Below, piece by piece: positions 1-8,355 of a stretch of 34,879 bases of DNA. Position 1 is the first letter of the stretch. Every line of letters begins with the position of its first letter. The stretch covers positions 1-34,879 of the forward strand of contig CAJUMR010000026.1 of NCBI GenBank assembly GCA_910587475.1, read 5' to 3'. The position numbers and the translations under genes are program-made. The stretch comes from an uncultured Muribaculaceae bacterium. GTDB taxonomy: Bacteria > Bacteroidota > Bacteroidia > Bacteroidales > Muribaculaceae. Under the pieces are notes generated by a model. That model saw only the letters and a program-made list of their open reading frames with translations, was not told the DNA's origin and searched no databases.

Positions 1-50
1 ACTCTACATAACTATAGAGAGGCTATTTGATTGCTTAAGTAAACAGCATT

Positions 51-100
51 GGGTCACGACCCTACAATTTGCGGGGCAGTCGGGCAGGGGGAGCGGGCGT
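51..100 (+). repeat. Dispersed GC-rich repeat, copy 1
   Basis: This copy begins with GGGTCACGACCC, which has 5-base inverted arms, and continues into a GC-rich tail containing GCGGGGCAGTCGGGC. Similar sequence recurs at 919-960 and, more diverged, at 1729-1778, all within 1.8 kb. It stands out against the AT-rich surroundings. No ORF covers it and its family is unknown to me. The first 155 bases of the window hold no recognisable gene. Confidence 0.6.
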
Positions 101-155
101 TTGAAATTGTTAACAACTATAATTCGGTTAGATTAAATGGACTTAATAATATGTT

Positions 156-725
156 ATGGGAAATAAGATTCCTAAGCAAAATCCCTTTCAGAAAAAAAGA
201 ATAGCCGATCTATTGATGGCTTTGTCTGGAATTATGTTGCTATGTGGATGTAGTAAGGGATTTGACGATGTTGGCCAAGGTAAATGGTTGAGAATTAAAG
301 ATACAACAAACATTTCGTGCTATTATTTAATTAATGACAGCTTGTTTGTAACCACTTTGTCTGACGATGCTTCTATATCGGATTATGAGTTTGTTTCCAA
401 TTGTCGGGAACTTCTGATCAGAATAGAAGATATAGACCTAAATACATTTGAAGTGAATGATTTTAATGATGGTTATCTTCCGTATGCTAGGGATAAAAAT
501 AAGGTATATTATCCCTATTGTGGGACGATAGATTGTTACTCGGCATTAGATTTTGGTGGTGAAGTGTTTTCAGGAGATATATCCGTAAGAGGGGCGGACC
601 CGAATTCATTCCGATATATAGGAGAAGGATATGCTGTGGATAAAAATAATATGTATTACTTAGGTGAAAAGATCGAATGGGATGATGCTGTAATAAAAAA
701 GTATCGTGCTATTGTGTCGCGATGA
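156..725 (+). CDS. DKNYY-like lipoprotein of unknown function
   Basis: This is a predicted lipoprotein of 189 residues. A basic N-terminus and a hydrophobic stretch (about residues 17-30) lead to a lipobox-like LCGC, with Cys32 the probable lipidation site. The body has two DKN-type motifs, DKNKVYY near residue 113 and DKNNMYY near residue 163, each followed by a short aromatic strand. These resemble the DKNYY family, whose function is unknown. The first ATG is preferred because later Met codons would lose the basic N-terminal region. The gene is AT-rich compared with the operon downstream and sits next to dispersed repeats, which suggests an accessory region. No Shine-Dalgarno sequence is visible, as is usual in Bacteroidota. 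The lipoprotein call is firm; the family call is tentative. Confidence 0.7.
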   Translation: MGNKIPKQNPFQKKRIADLLMALSGIMLLCGCSKGFDDVGQGKWLRIKDTTNISCYYLINDSLFVTTLSDDASISDYEFVSNCRELLIRIEDIDLNTFEVNDFNDGYLPYARDKNKVYYPYCGTIDCYSALDFGGEVFSGDISVRGADPNSFRYIGEGYAVDKNNMYYLGEKIEWDDAVIKKYRAIVSR

Positions 726-749
726 TATGTTTTAAAGCATATTTGAAAA

Positions 750-782
750 TTTGCAAATAAGGCTTTAGTTAGTGTATATTTG
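750..782 (+). promoter_or_regulatory. Bacteroidetes-type promoter
   Basis: TTTG at 750-753, 21 bases, then TATATTTG at 775-782 fit the -33/-7 consensus. Transcription would start near 789. The next convincing gene begins at 1072, so the leader would run through the palindrome cluster at 857-928. Confidence 0.5.
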
Positions 783-856
783 CGGATTGATAATACTCTA
801 ATTCTCAACCGCTATGCTGTGTTCCCGCCCTATAATGTCAAATCGTCCGGCAGTAG

Positions 857-928
857 GTTCGCGACCTGTCGCGAACGCTGATCGGGGGATCAGTGTGTGG
901 CAGCGTGGCGGTCGTGACGGGTCACGAC
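857..928. repeat. Cluster of three consecutive palindromes
   Basis: Three perfect inverted repeats lie within 72 bases. They are GTTCGCGACctGTCGCGAAC (857-876), CTGATCggggGATCAG (878-893) and GTCGTGACggGTCACGAC (911-928). The third merges with copy 2 of the dispersed repeat at 919-960. The cluster lies in the 346-base gap between the genes at 156 and 1072. A 60-codon open frame (814-996) crosses it but looks like a by-product of the repeats. The arrangement resembles REP-like or mobile-element-derived hairpins; its origin is unknown. Confidence 0.65.
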
Positions 929-960
929 CCAGCAATTTTGCGGGGCTGTTGGGCGAGTCT
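919..960 (+). repeat. Dispersed GC-rich repeat, copy 2
   Basis: GGGTCACGACCC at 919-930 is identical to the start of copy 1 at 51-62. The tail (GCGGGGCTGTTGGGCGAG) is closely similar to that of copy 1. Confidence 0.6.
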
Positions 961-1071
961 CCTGAAGAATTTTATGATGCGATAAATCAAATGTAGATAT
1001 GTGAGAAAATGATGATGGCGTCATTTGATTTTTATTGAAAAATAGGCCTGTTAATCAATGTCATTAAGGAT

Positions 1072-1713
1072 ATGAAAATATTTAAGAGAATAGAAATTGC
1101 CGCGATTGCAGTGATGGCACTTTGCAACATTTACGGCTATGCGTTTCCGTCGGGTGACGGACATGAGGATACGTGTGATGAAATATTTGAAACTACTGTG
1201 ACCTTGCCTGAGGTTGTTTTAAAAAATGACACGATTGCGAGGCTTGTTTACTACGAGGTGTATCCGGTGTTTGAACAATTATGCCCTGAAACAGACAAGG
1301 TGCTCAAGGCTTCGTGGTTTGATAGTACGTATGCATTACATATGGTTACTCCAATGGAATATCCGCCATTTGGGTTTGACGATGATCATGAGATAACAGG
1401 TCTGATTGGATATTTTAAAATTGAGAATATTTTTGTATTACTGAGCAAATCATTTTCACAATTTATAGACAGTTATACCGAACGCCGGATGCATTTTTCG
1501 TTGAAAATCAAGTATACGGAAAATGAATCTGTAAGGTATTGTGAGGATCCGTGGGAGTTGTATTATGTAGTTAAACCGGATGGAATATATACAATCGGCA
1601 ATCAGGGAAATTATATAGATGCTTCTCCGCGAAGTTTGGAATGGGACAAGCAGTTGATAGAATCCATGTCCGGCCATGAAATAAAAGAATTATCACCGCT
1701 ATCAGATGAATGA
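1072..1713 (+). CDS. Exported protein of unknown function
   Basis: I do not recognise this 213-residue protein. The N-terminus has basic residues (Lys2, Lys5, Arg6) followed by a hydrophobic core to about residue 24, which looks like a Sec signal peptide, possibly cleaved near Ala25. There is no lipobox. The mature part is rich in acidic and aromatic residues and has no repeated motif that I can identify. Like the gene at 156 it is AT-rich and embedded among copies of the dispersed repeat, so it probably belongs to a variable accessory segment. The start is the first ATG after a stop-rich leader. Function is left open. Confidence 0.65.
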   Translation: MKIFKRIEIAAIAVMALCNIYGYAFPSGDGHEDTCDEIFETTVTLPEVVLKNDTIARLVYYEVYPVFEQLCPETDKVLKASWFDSTYALHMVTPMEYPPFGFDDDHEITGLIGYFKIENIFVLLSKSFSQFIDSYTERRMHFSLKIKYTENESVRYCEDPWELYYVVKPDGIYTIGNQGNYIDASPRSLEWDKQLIESMSGHEIKELSPLSDE

Positions 1714-1728
1714 GGATTGGATAGCTAC

Positions 1729-1778
1729 AGCAGCATCGAGCAACTCGCGGGGCGATTGGGCGAGGGGAGTGAGCGTTG
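1729..1778 (+). repeat. Dispersed GC-rich repeat, diverged copy 3
   Basis: The segment contains GCGGGGCGATTGGGCGAGG and GAGCGTTG, matching the GC-rich tails of the copies at 51 and 919. The GGGTCACGACCC head has decayed. It lies directly after the stop codon of the gene ending at 1713. Confidence 0.45.
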
Positions 1779-1843
1779 CAGGGTCTTGAAGTGTCTAAAT
1801 GCTATGTATTTTGATGTTGTTGTGAAAAAATGCTTGAAAAATG

Positions 1844-1874
1844 TTGTTTGTTGTGGAAAAATATTGTAGCTTTG
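1844..1874 (+). promoter_or_regulatory. Promoter of the secreted modular protein
   Basis: TAGCTTTG at 1867-1874 matches the -7 consensus TAnnTTTG. A TTG at 1844-1846 lies 20 bases upstream. The predicted transcription start is near 1881, about 30 bases before the ATG at 1912. Confidence 0.55.
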
Positions 1875-1911
1875 CCGGAGTTTCAGATTTTTTTATTTAT
1901 GACAAAGGCTT

Positions 1912-3438
1912 ATGTTTAAAAGTTTACTTTATTTTGCAGTTGCATGCACGGCAATGGTTGGATCGCAGGGCGCGTCAGGCGCAACAAGCGATCAGGTGTT
2001 TCATAAGATAGCAAGCGAGAAGAGCGGCGGGATGCTCAAGGCTCCTGACGCTGAGGATGCTGAGACATGGAAAGCTGTAGGTCAGGCAACGTGGGTCGAA
2101 GGCCCATCGGACGGCTATTCGGCAAGTTTTTCGGGTCAGCGATGGGTCGTGGATGTCGAGGAGAGCGAGTCTGTGCCGGGGCGTTACCGCATGGTTCCCT
2201 ATGGCGAGGGGTCGTATGTGTCCGATTTGCTGTGGATCGACTGCGACGAGTATTTTTATGTGAACACACAGGATCCGGAGAGGGTGTACTGCGAGGACTA
2301 TTCCCACTTGCTGTTCGAGGTGTCGCAGCTTGTGCCCGAAAACGGCTGGCAGGATGTGGCGATCTACGGTTCGATCGAAGATCATGTGGTGAGTTTCCCG
2401 GCTAAGTCGTTCGGCGTCAGCGAGGACGGAGAGACATGGGTCTACTCAAATGTCAACGGTAATTTCACGATCTATCTGCCGGGCGCAAATGTGGTCGATT
2501 ATTCGTTTGCGGCAAGCGTGACGCCCTGCGGCGACAACGAGGAGATCGTTGTCGGCTGTACCTCGGGCAAGGATATAGCGGCAGTGAAGATCAAGGCCTA
2601 TGAGGGCACTGTGACGGCAAACGACAAGGTCTATGCCGAGGTGGCTCAGTCGGGCGAGGAAATCGCAGCCAACGGCGAGACAGTGTGGACTGCTGACGAG
2701 GCTGGTAAGTACACGCTTTGTGTGGTGGCGGTCGACGGTGAGGGCGTTGTGCGATCGTCGGATTATCATGTGGTGTTTATCCAGGACGACGATGCCGACA
2801 ACTGGGAACCGATAGGCTCGGGAACGTTCACCGACCCGATATTGCCGGCGCTGGGCTATGATACGGCTCAATTGTCAGAGCCACAAACGTTTGATGTGGC
2901 CGTGGAGCGCAACAAGTCAGACCATAATCTCCTGCGTGTGGTCGATCCTTATGTCAACCATCCGTTTTTTGTGAGAAACAAGCGTTTTCTGAGCAGCCAC
3001 AGCCATCACCATTATATCTATATCGATGCGACAGATCCGGATTATGTCGTTGTGGCAGAGTCACCGACGGGTGTCGACCTGGGCTATGGCCAGGTGTGTG
3101 TCAACAGCCCTGCGGCATGGTACGGCGCCGAGCATTCGAAGGATGAGATCGAAAAGTACTATGGCGCGGTGAAGCTGAGCGACGGAGTGATAACGTTCAA
3201 GGCTCAGACGCTGTTTGCGAGTGAGACCGGAGAGCAGCACAACGCCCTGTTCCGCACGATCTGCGACGGCCGTCTTGAACTGCCATCGACCTCGGGCATC
3301 GCTGATGTCGCGGCTGAGGGCGACGGAGAGGAAGCGACATACTATAATCTCCAGGGTGTCAAGGTCGACAATCCTGAGCCTGGAACTCTGATGATCTGCC
3401 GTCGCGGCAGCCATGTGACCAAGGTCGTTGTGAGATAA
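1912..3438 (+). CDS. Secreted modular protein with T9SS-like C-terminal domain
   Basis: This 508-residue protein has a Sec signal peptide (about residues 1-24). It then has a module beginning near Trp53 (WKAVGQATW), a central beta-rich, Fn3-like stretch (about 190-290) and a second module beginning near Trp298 (WEPIGSGTF) that contains HHHYIYIDATDPDY. The last 45 residues (YNLQGVKVDNP, then a short Gly-containing strand and a KVVVR end) resemble the type A C-terminal signals of the type IX secretion system, so export to the surface is plausible. A frameshifted paralogue with the same module and an identical YNLQGVKVDNP motif lies at 28643-30354. The gene has its own promoter and a strong terminator, so it is a monocistron. 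No enzymatic motif is visible; a binding or adhesive role is only a guess. Confidence 0.75.
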   Translation: MFKSLLYFAVACTAMVGSQGASGATSDQVFHKIASEKSGGMLKAPDAEDAETWKAVGQATWVEGPSDGYSASFSGQRWVVDVEESESVPGRYRMVPYGEGSYVSDLLWIDCDEYFYVNTQDPERVYCEDYSHLLFEVSQLVPENGWQDVAIYGSIEDHVVSFPAKSFGVSEDGETWVYSNVNGNFTIYLPGANVVDYSFAASVTPCGDNEEIVVGCTSGKDIAAVKIKAYEGTVTANDKVYAEVAQSGEEIAANGETVWTADEAGKYTLCVVAVDGEGVVRSSDYHVVFIQDDDADNWEPIGSGTFTDPILPALGYDTAQLSEPQTFDVAVERNKSDHNLLRVVDPYVNHPFFVRNKRFLSSHSHHHYIYIDATDPDYVVVAESPTGVDLGYGQVCVNSPAAWYGAEHSKDEIEKYYGAVKLSDGVITFKAQTLFASETGEQHNALFRTICDGRLELPSTSGIADVAAEGDGEEATYYNLQGVKVDNPEPGTLMICRRGSHVTKVVVR

Positions 3439-3464
3439 ACGGCATCAGGCTGGCAATAGAAAGC

Positions 3465-3509
3465 AACATCCCCCGTCTACCGCCCCACCGGCGGCCGACG
3501 GGGGATGTT
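3465..3509 (+). terminator. Intrinsic terminator after the secreted protein
   Basis: AACATCCCCCGTC (3465-3477) pairs perfectly with GACGGGGGATGTT (3497-3509), and a further CCGCC/GGCGG pairing lies inside the loop. It lies 27 bases after the stop at 3438 and separates this gene from the operon beginning at 3670. Confidence 0.8.
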
Positions 3510-3608
3510 TGTCGTGGATAGACGCGGGCGATGATCAAAGTGTTACAAAAATAGCTGTCTGAAAATAAAAAAGATGAATAAAAGCGCCGGCTTTTCGCAA
3601 ATTTTTGC

Positions 3609-3616
3609 TAAGTTTG
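3609..3616 (+). promoter_or_regulatory. Promoter -7 box of the eight-gene enzyme operon
   Basis: TAAGTTTG fits TAnnTTTG. The start of transcription would be near 3623, leaving a leader of about 47 bases before the ATG at 3670. No good TTTG is present at -33, so the promoter may need an activator. I see no comparable promoter before the later genes of the operon. Confidence 0.5.
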
Positions 3617-3669
3617 CAACATAATGAAGGTTAAAGCTACCTTATATCTAAGTCTTAAAAATCTATCGG

Positions 3670-5565
3670 ATGATCAAACTATTAGCCTGTCGTATAGCAG
3701 CATTGCGCAATGTGCTGTCAGTGTTGACAGTAGCAATTGCGCTGAGTTCGTGTTCAACGTCTTTCCGCGAGACTGATGTGCTGATTGTCGGCGGCGGCGC
3801 CAGCGGCGTAGCGGCCGGAGTGCAGTCGTCGCGTCTTGGAGCCACGACAATGATTGTCGAGCCGACCACCTGGCTCGGCGGCATGTTGACCTCGGCGGGC
3901 GTCAGCGCAGTAGACGGCAATTACCGCATGCCTGCCGGCATTTTCGGCGAATTCAGAGACCGCCTTGCCGAGCATTACGGCGGACTGGATGCCCTGAAGA
4001 CAGGATGGGTGAGCAATGTGCTGTTTGAACCGTCGGTCGGCAATGCCGTGATGCACAGCCTTGTCGAAGCTGAGTCGAATCTGACAGTTGAGTATGAGGC
4101 CGGTCCCGTGGCGATCGAGCAGCGCGCCGACGGCACGTGGAACGTTCAATTCGAAGGCAAGGATGGCCGGAAATTCGATGTCCATGCCAAAGTGCTGATC
4201 GACGGCACCGAGCTGGGCGACGTGGCCAAGCAAGTCGGTGTCGGCTATGATGTCGGCATGGAGAGCCGGACAGTGACCGGCGAGGACATCGCCCCCGACT
4301 CGGCCCTCAACATAGTGCAGGGTATAACGATGGTGGCTATTCTCAAGGACTATGGCCGCGATGTGACGATGGCAGAGCCGGCAGACTATGATCCTCAGGA
4401 ATTTGCATGCACCTGCCAGAACGAGCTCTGCACCGATCCCGACAATATCGGACAGAATTATTCGCCGTCGTATATGATGGACTACGGCAAACTGCCTAAC
4501 AACAAATATATGATCAACTGGCCGGTGGCCGGTAACGACATCTACATCAACCTTGTGGAGATGACCCCCGAAGAGCGTGAAGAAGCTCTCGAAGAGGCAC
4601 GCGCCAAGACGCTGCGCTATGTCTACTTCCTGCAGCATGAACTCGGCATGAACACTCTCGGCCTGGCCGACGATGAGTTCCCGACCGACGATCTGCTGCC
4701 GTTCATACCCTATCACCGTGAGTCGCGCCGCATCCACGGCCTTACACGCTTTACGCTCAACCACATCACCAAGCCATATGACACCGCCGACCCGCTCTAT
4801 CGCACAGCTATCGCTGTCGGCGATTATCCGGTCGACCATCACCACAAGACCTACGACGGCCCTGACTCCCTGCCTGCCATCGGATTTTATCCGATCCCGT
4901 CTTACGGTCTGCCGATGGGCGTGGTCATACCTAAGGATGTCGACAATCTTCTTGTGACCGAAAAGTCGGTGTCGGTGTCGAACATCGCAAACGGCTCGAC
5001 GCGTCTTCAGCCCGTAGTCGTGCAGATCGGTCAGGCTGCAGGAGCCATTGCCGCCACGGCAGCTCTCAATGGGGTGAAACCTTCGGAAGTGAGCGTTCGC
5101 GAGATCCAGAAAATTGTGCTCGACGCCGGCGGCTATATCATGCCGTTTCTCGACGTTGAGAAGGGTGACGCGCGCTTCAAGCCCTATCAGCGCATCGGAG
5201 CGTCGGGACTTCTGCGCGGCGAGGGTCGCAATGTCAACTGGAGCAACCAGACATGGCTGCGCGCCGACGATGCGCTGCTTGCCGGCGAACTGGCCGATTT
5301 CTGCGGGTTCTATGGTCTCGAACCGGTCGGCGGTACTCCCGACCGCGAGGTTAAGCTTGCCGAAGCGGTGGCGCTCATAGCGTCGGTTGCGTCGGGCGAG
5401 GTCGATGCCGACGGCGTGCTGTCGACTTACGGCATCGCGGCCAAAGGCGACGGCGACACGATCACCCGCGGAGAGTTTGCTCTGTTGGTCGACTCGGTGC
5501 TCGATCCATTTACGAGCCGCGGCGTCGACATCACCGGACACTTCACCGGGCCTGCTGAAAAATGA
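3670..5565 (+). CDS. Exported FAD-dependent oxidoreductase (FAD_oxidored type)
   Basis: This 631-residue lipoprotein is the first gene of the operon. The signal sequence ends in LSSC (lipidation at Cys28). A Rossmann beta-strand follows with the dinucleotide-binding motif GGGASG at residues 41-46, then the EPTTWLGGMLT segment typical of the FAD_oxidored family found in glycan-utilisation loci. A cysteine cluster lies at residues 247, 249 and 254. After about residue 510 comes a helical domain with SLH-like turns (ITRGEFALLVDS). Members are thought to oxidise sugars or glycan termini, but the substrate is rarely known. Its place ahead of seven periplasmic or surface hydrolases suggests it acts on the same glycan or on a released sugar. 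The gap to the next gene is 65 bases. The family call is strong; the reaction is inferred. Confidence 0.85.
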   Translation: MIKLLACRIAALRNVLSVLTVAIALSSCSTSFRETDVLIVGGGASGVAAGVQSSRLGATTMIVEPTTWLGGMLTSAGVSAVDGNYRMPAGIFGEFRDRLAEHYGGLDALKTGWVSNVLFEPSVGNAVMHSLVEAESNLTVEYEAGPVAIEQRADGTWNVQFEGKDGRKFDVHAKVLIDGTELGDVAKQVGVGYDVGMESRTVTGEDIAPDSALNIVQGITMVAILKDYGRDVTMAEPADYDPQEFACTCQNELCTDPDNIGQNYSPSYMMDYGKLPNNKYMINWPVAGNDIYINLVEMTPEEREEALEEARAKTLRYVYFLQHELGMNTLGLADDEFPTDDLLPFIPYHRESRRIHGLTRFTLNHITKPYDTADPLYRTAIAVGDYPVDHHHKTYDGPDSLPAIGFYPIPSYGLPMGVVIPKDVDNLLVTEKSVSVSNIANGSTRLQPVVVQIGQAAGAIAATAALNGVKPSEVSVREIQKIVLDAGGYIMPFLDVEKGDARFKPYQRIGASGLLRGEGRNVNWSNQTWLRADDALLAGELADFCGFYGLEPVGGTPDREVKLAEAVALIASVASGEVDADGVLSTYGIAAKGDGDTITRGEFALLVDSVLDPFTSRGVDITGHFTGPAEK

Positions 5566-5630
5566 TTGCATCAAACACAGATATCTCTATCATTTAACAC
5601 TATTTTTTCTAAGAAATTATTTACCTAAAA

Positions 5631-6932
5631 ATGTCAACAAAAATCCGTCACTATTCCCGCTTGTTTGCCGCGGCTATGCTGAGCGCTGTCGCAGGGCTTT
5701 CGATTTTCAGCGCCTGTACAGGCAAGGTTGCCGAACCGACCGAGAAACCGAAGTATCTCTGGATGTGCGGCGATGCAAATTTCGACCGCTTCGCTACAAA
5801 AGATTCGATAACCTACTATCTTGAGAAAGCCAAAGAGACCGGGTTCAACAATGTGGTCGTCGATGTAAAGCCTGTCGATGGCAAGGTGCTCTACAAGAGC
5901 AAGATCGTGCCCGAACAGACATGCGCCGACACCCTTGTCGTCGAACGTGACTGGGATTTTCTCGAATATGCTGTCAGCGAGGCTCACCGCCTGGGTCTGA
6001 AGGTGACGGCCACGGCATGCATCTTCCCGATCGGTTCGCCGATGGAGAACAAGGGCCTCTGCTATGAAGACAGCACTTTCGACGGCCGCACATGTATAGA
6101 GTATCGTCCCGACGGCACTCTCGGCGACATCCGCGACAACCCGTCGAAGGTCGGTGCATTTCTCAATCCTGTGCGCCAGGACTCGCGTGACTATGCCCTG
6201 TCGGTGCTGAAAGAAATCGTTGGCAACTATGACATCGACGGTCTTGCCCTCGACTACTGCCGTTTCCCCGACATGGAGAGCGATTTCTCCGATGTCAGCC
6301 GTGAAGCGTTTGAAAGCTATCTCGGCAAAAAGGTGGAGAACTGGCCTGCCGACATCTTCACATATGACAAAGACGGAGAGCGTGTGCCGGGCCAGTATTA
6401 CAAAGAGTGGCTCGCGTTCCGCGCCAATGTCATCGCCGACTTCATCCACACCGTCAGCGACACCGTTAAGGCCATCAAGCCCGATCTGGAACTCAACTAC
6501 TGGGCAGGATCGTGGATCCACGCCATCGAGAAAAACGGTCAGAACTGGTCGAGCCCCCGCAGCGAGTGGTGTAAGAAATATCCTTATGGCACAGACGAGT
6601 ATCAGAAAGCGGGCTTCGCTCCCTATCTCGACAATTTCATCGTCGGAGCCTATCTCGAACGGGTTTATGGTGCCGACGACAACGAATCGGTCGAATATGC
6701 CCTCAACCGCGCCGACTCGATCATCATGGGCGACTGCCATGTGATCGGATCGATCCAGTCGCTCAACCATTCGGCCGATGCTGCCGATCCCCACAATCTG
6801 GTCAATGCAGTAAAGTGCTGTCTCGAGAACAGCGAGGGTCTGATGATCTTCGACATCGTCCACATCATCAACCGCAACCAGTGGGATCAGATCAAGCAAG
6901 GCATCGACGAATACCAGTCGGCCGACCGTTGA
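5631..6932 (+). CDS. Glycosidase-like TIM-barrel lipoprotein, paralogue 1
   Basis: This 433-residue lipoprotein has a signal ending in FSAC (Cys29). The mature protein looks like a glycoside-hydrolase-like (beta/alpha)8 barrel of the GHL10/DUF4015 or alpha-amylase-like group. It starts with a WMCGDANFDR strand, followed by VVVDVKPVDG and the barrel strand GLALDYCRFP with Asp208, where related barrels carry a functional acidic residue. It is the most diverged of three tandem paralogues (5631, 6984, 8356), which share DANFDR/TEANFDR, YMGDC/IMGDC and SIQSLN/SIAAYA equivalents. A hydrolase acting on alpha-linked sugars fits the GH97 and GH89 neighbours. No characterised activity can be assigned from sequence. 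Confidence 0.8.
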   Translation: MSTKIRHYSRLFAAAMLSAVAGLSIFSACTGKVAEPTEKPKYLWMCGDANFDRFATKDSITYYLEKAKETGFNNVVVDVKPVDGKVLYKSKIVPEQTCADTLVVERDWDFLEYAVSEAHRLGLKVTATACIFPIGSPMENKGLCYEDSTFDGRTCIEYRPDGTLGDIRDNPSKVGAFLNPVRQDSRDYALSVLKEIVGNYDIDGLALDYCRFPDMESDFSDVSREAFESYLGKKVENWPADIFTYDKDGERVPGQYYKEWLAFRANVIADFIHTVSDTVKAIKPDLELNYWAGSWIHAIEKNGQNWSSPRSEWCKKYPYGTDEYQKAGFAPYLDNFIVGAYLERVYGADDNESVEYALNRADSIIMGDCHVIGSIQSLNHSADAADPHNLVNAVKCCLENSEGLMIFDIVHIINRNQWDQIKQGIDEYQSADR

Positions 6933-6983
6933 TCAGGCGACTGGCAAAATGAGATGTAACAATTCAAAAAAAGTAACACGACA

Positions 6984-8330
6984 GTGAACGTAAACAGACA
7001 TATTATTGCGTTATGTGCTTTGGCCGGCAGCATCATGGCGGCCAAAGCAGCCGACGACGTATCAGCTGCCTTCCACGTAGAGCGCCACGACGCTGACATG
7101 CGCGGCACAGCCGTGGCTTCCAAGCCCGCGGCGATGTGGATCGACACCGAAGCCAATTTCGACCGGCTGGCGACGAAAGCCAACATCGACGCCGAACTCG
7201 AGCGGATCAAAAGCTACGGCATGAACATGGTCTATGTCGACGCCAAGGCCAGCAACGGCTATGCGCTGTACAAGAGCGATTTTCTGCCTTACTGCAACCA
7301 GTTCGGACCTCTGACTGCAGAGCGCGACTACGACGACTATCTCGGCTATATCATCGAGAAAAGCCGCGAGCTCGGGCTCGATGTCGTTGCATCGGTCTGT
7401 GTCACCGGTTGGGGCTATCAGGACCGCAACGGCTTGAAACAGGGCTATGTTTTCGATCATTTCGACGAATGGAAAGACAAGGTGCAGGTGCGCAACGACA
7501 ATGATGATCCGTCGCTGACGGTGCCTATCACCGACGACCTCTCGCAGTCGCTTGTGACGCTTGACCCGATTTATCCCGAGGTGCAGGATCTGGTGCTTCG
7601 CACTTGCCGCGAACTCGTCACCCGATATCCCGGACTCAAAGGCATCAGCCTCGACTATCCGCGCTATAACAACAACGACGGCGGATGGTATGGCATGAGC
7701 GACGACAACATGAAAGGCTATGCCCGTTATTGGAATGAAGCCGTGCCCTCGCGTCACGAAATCGTGACAGAGACAGGCGGCGTAGGCCCCAAATTCAGCA
7801 AGTGGATCGAGTATCGTTCGTCGGTGATCACCGACATGCTTGCCAAGATCAGAAAAGAAGTGAAGACCGCTTCACCCGAGTGTGAAATCCATCTGTGGGC
7901 GTCGGCCGAATGGTCGTCGCGCTTCAGCGTCGGTCAGAACTGGGCCAGCAAGAAGTACAAGCCCCAAGGCTATGCCTATACCGACACCTACAGCCGCACG
8001 GGCTTCGCCGATCTTCTCGACGTGTTTGTCACCGGCGCTTACACCGAAAATGTGTGGAATGCCGATGCTCCGGGCTCCCAGTGGACGGTCGAGAATTTCT
8101 GTTCGACTTACAAGGACTACATCATGGGCGACTGCCGGTGCTACGGGTCTATAGCCGCCTATGCCCTCGATCCGTCGCAGATCGCCGATGCGACCTACAT
8201 CTGCCTGACCGAAACCGACGGCTATATGACCTTCGAACTTTCTCACGTCAACAACCCCCGTCATGGCGACCGTTGGCAAGGAACGATCGACGGCATCATC
8301 GCAGCAGAAAAATCAAATAAAACCAAATAA
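6984..8330 (+). CDS. Glycosidase-like TIM-barrel protein, paralogue 2
   Basis: This 448-residue exported protein starts at a GTG, the first start codon after the 51-base gap. It carries a Sec signal with a probable cut after AAKA (about residue 23) and no lipobox, so unlike its two paralogues it may be soluble in the periplasm. Barrel landmarks are MWIDTEANFDR, MVYVDAKASNGYALYKSD, GISLDYPRYNNNDGG with Asp224, and EIHLWASAEWSSR. It matches paralogue 3 along nearly its whole length, including near-identical nucleotide stretches at the C-terminus. That indicates a recent tandem duplication or ongoing gene conversion. The three differ after the barrel aspartate (DYCRFP, DYPRYN, DYLRYN), which may tune substrate choice. 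Family as for paralogue 1; substrate unknown. Confidence 0.8.
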   Translation: MNVNRHIIALCALAGSIMAAKAADDVSAAFHVERHDADMRGTAVASKPAAMWIDTEANFDRLATKANIDAELERIKSYGMNMVYVDAKASNGYALYKSDFLPYCNQFGPLTAERDYDDYLGYIIEKSRELGLDVVASVCVTGWGYQDRNGLKQGYVFDHFDEWKDKVQVRNDNDDPSLTVPITDDLSQSLVTLDPIYPEVQDLVLRTCRELVTRYPGLKGISLDYPRYNNNDGGWYGMSDDNMKGYARYWNEAVPSRHEIVTETGGVGPKFSKWIEYRSSVITDMLAKIRKEVKTASPECEIHLWASAEWSSRFSVGQNWASKKYKPQGYAYTDTYSRTGFADLLDVFVTGAYTENVWNADAPGSQWTVENFCSTYKDYIMGDCRCYGSIAAYALDPSQIADATYICLTETDGYMTFELSHVNNPRHGDRWQGTIDGIIAAEKSNKTK

Positions 8331-8355
8331 TCAACCTTAAGAAACAGTAGAAACC

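Noticed and set aside
814..996. A 60-codon open frame after a good promoter
   Set aside because: Its sequence consists mostly of the palindromes and the dispersed repeat, and the translation (repeated SRP/RPV motifs) looks like a by-product. Kept as a repeat region.
3754..5574. A 606-codon open frame on the minus strand opposite the FAD oxidoreductase, with similar long ones opposite other operon genes (for example 5634-6899)
   Set aside because: They mirror GC-rich third positions of the real genes. They have no signal, domain or plausible composition (rich in His, Arg, Val), and the plus-strand genes are clear homologues.
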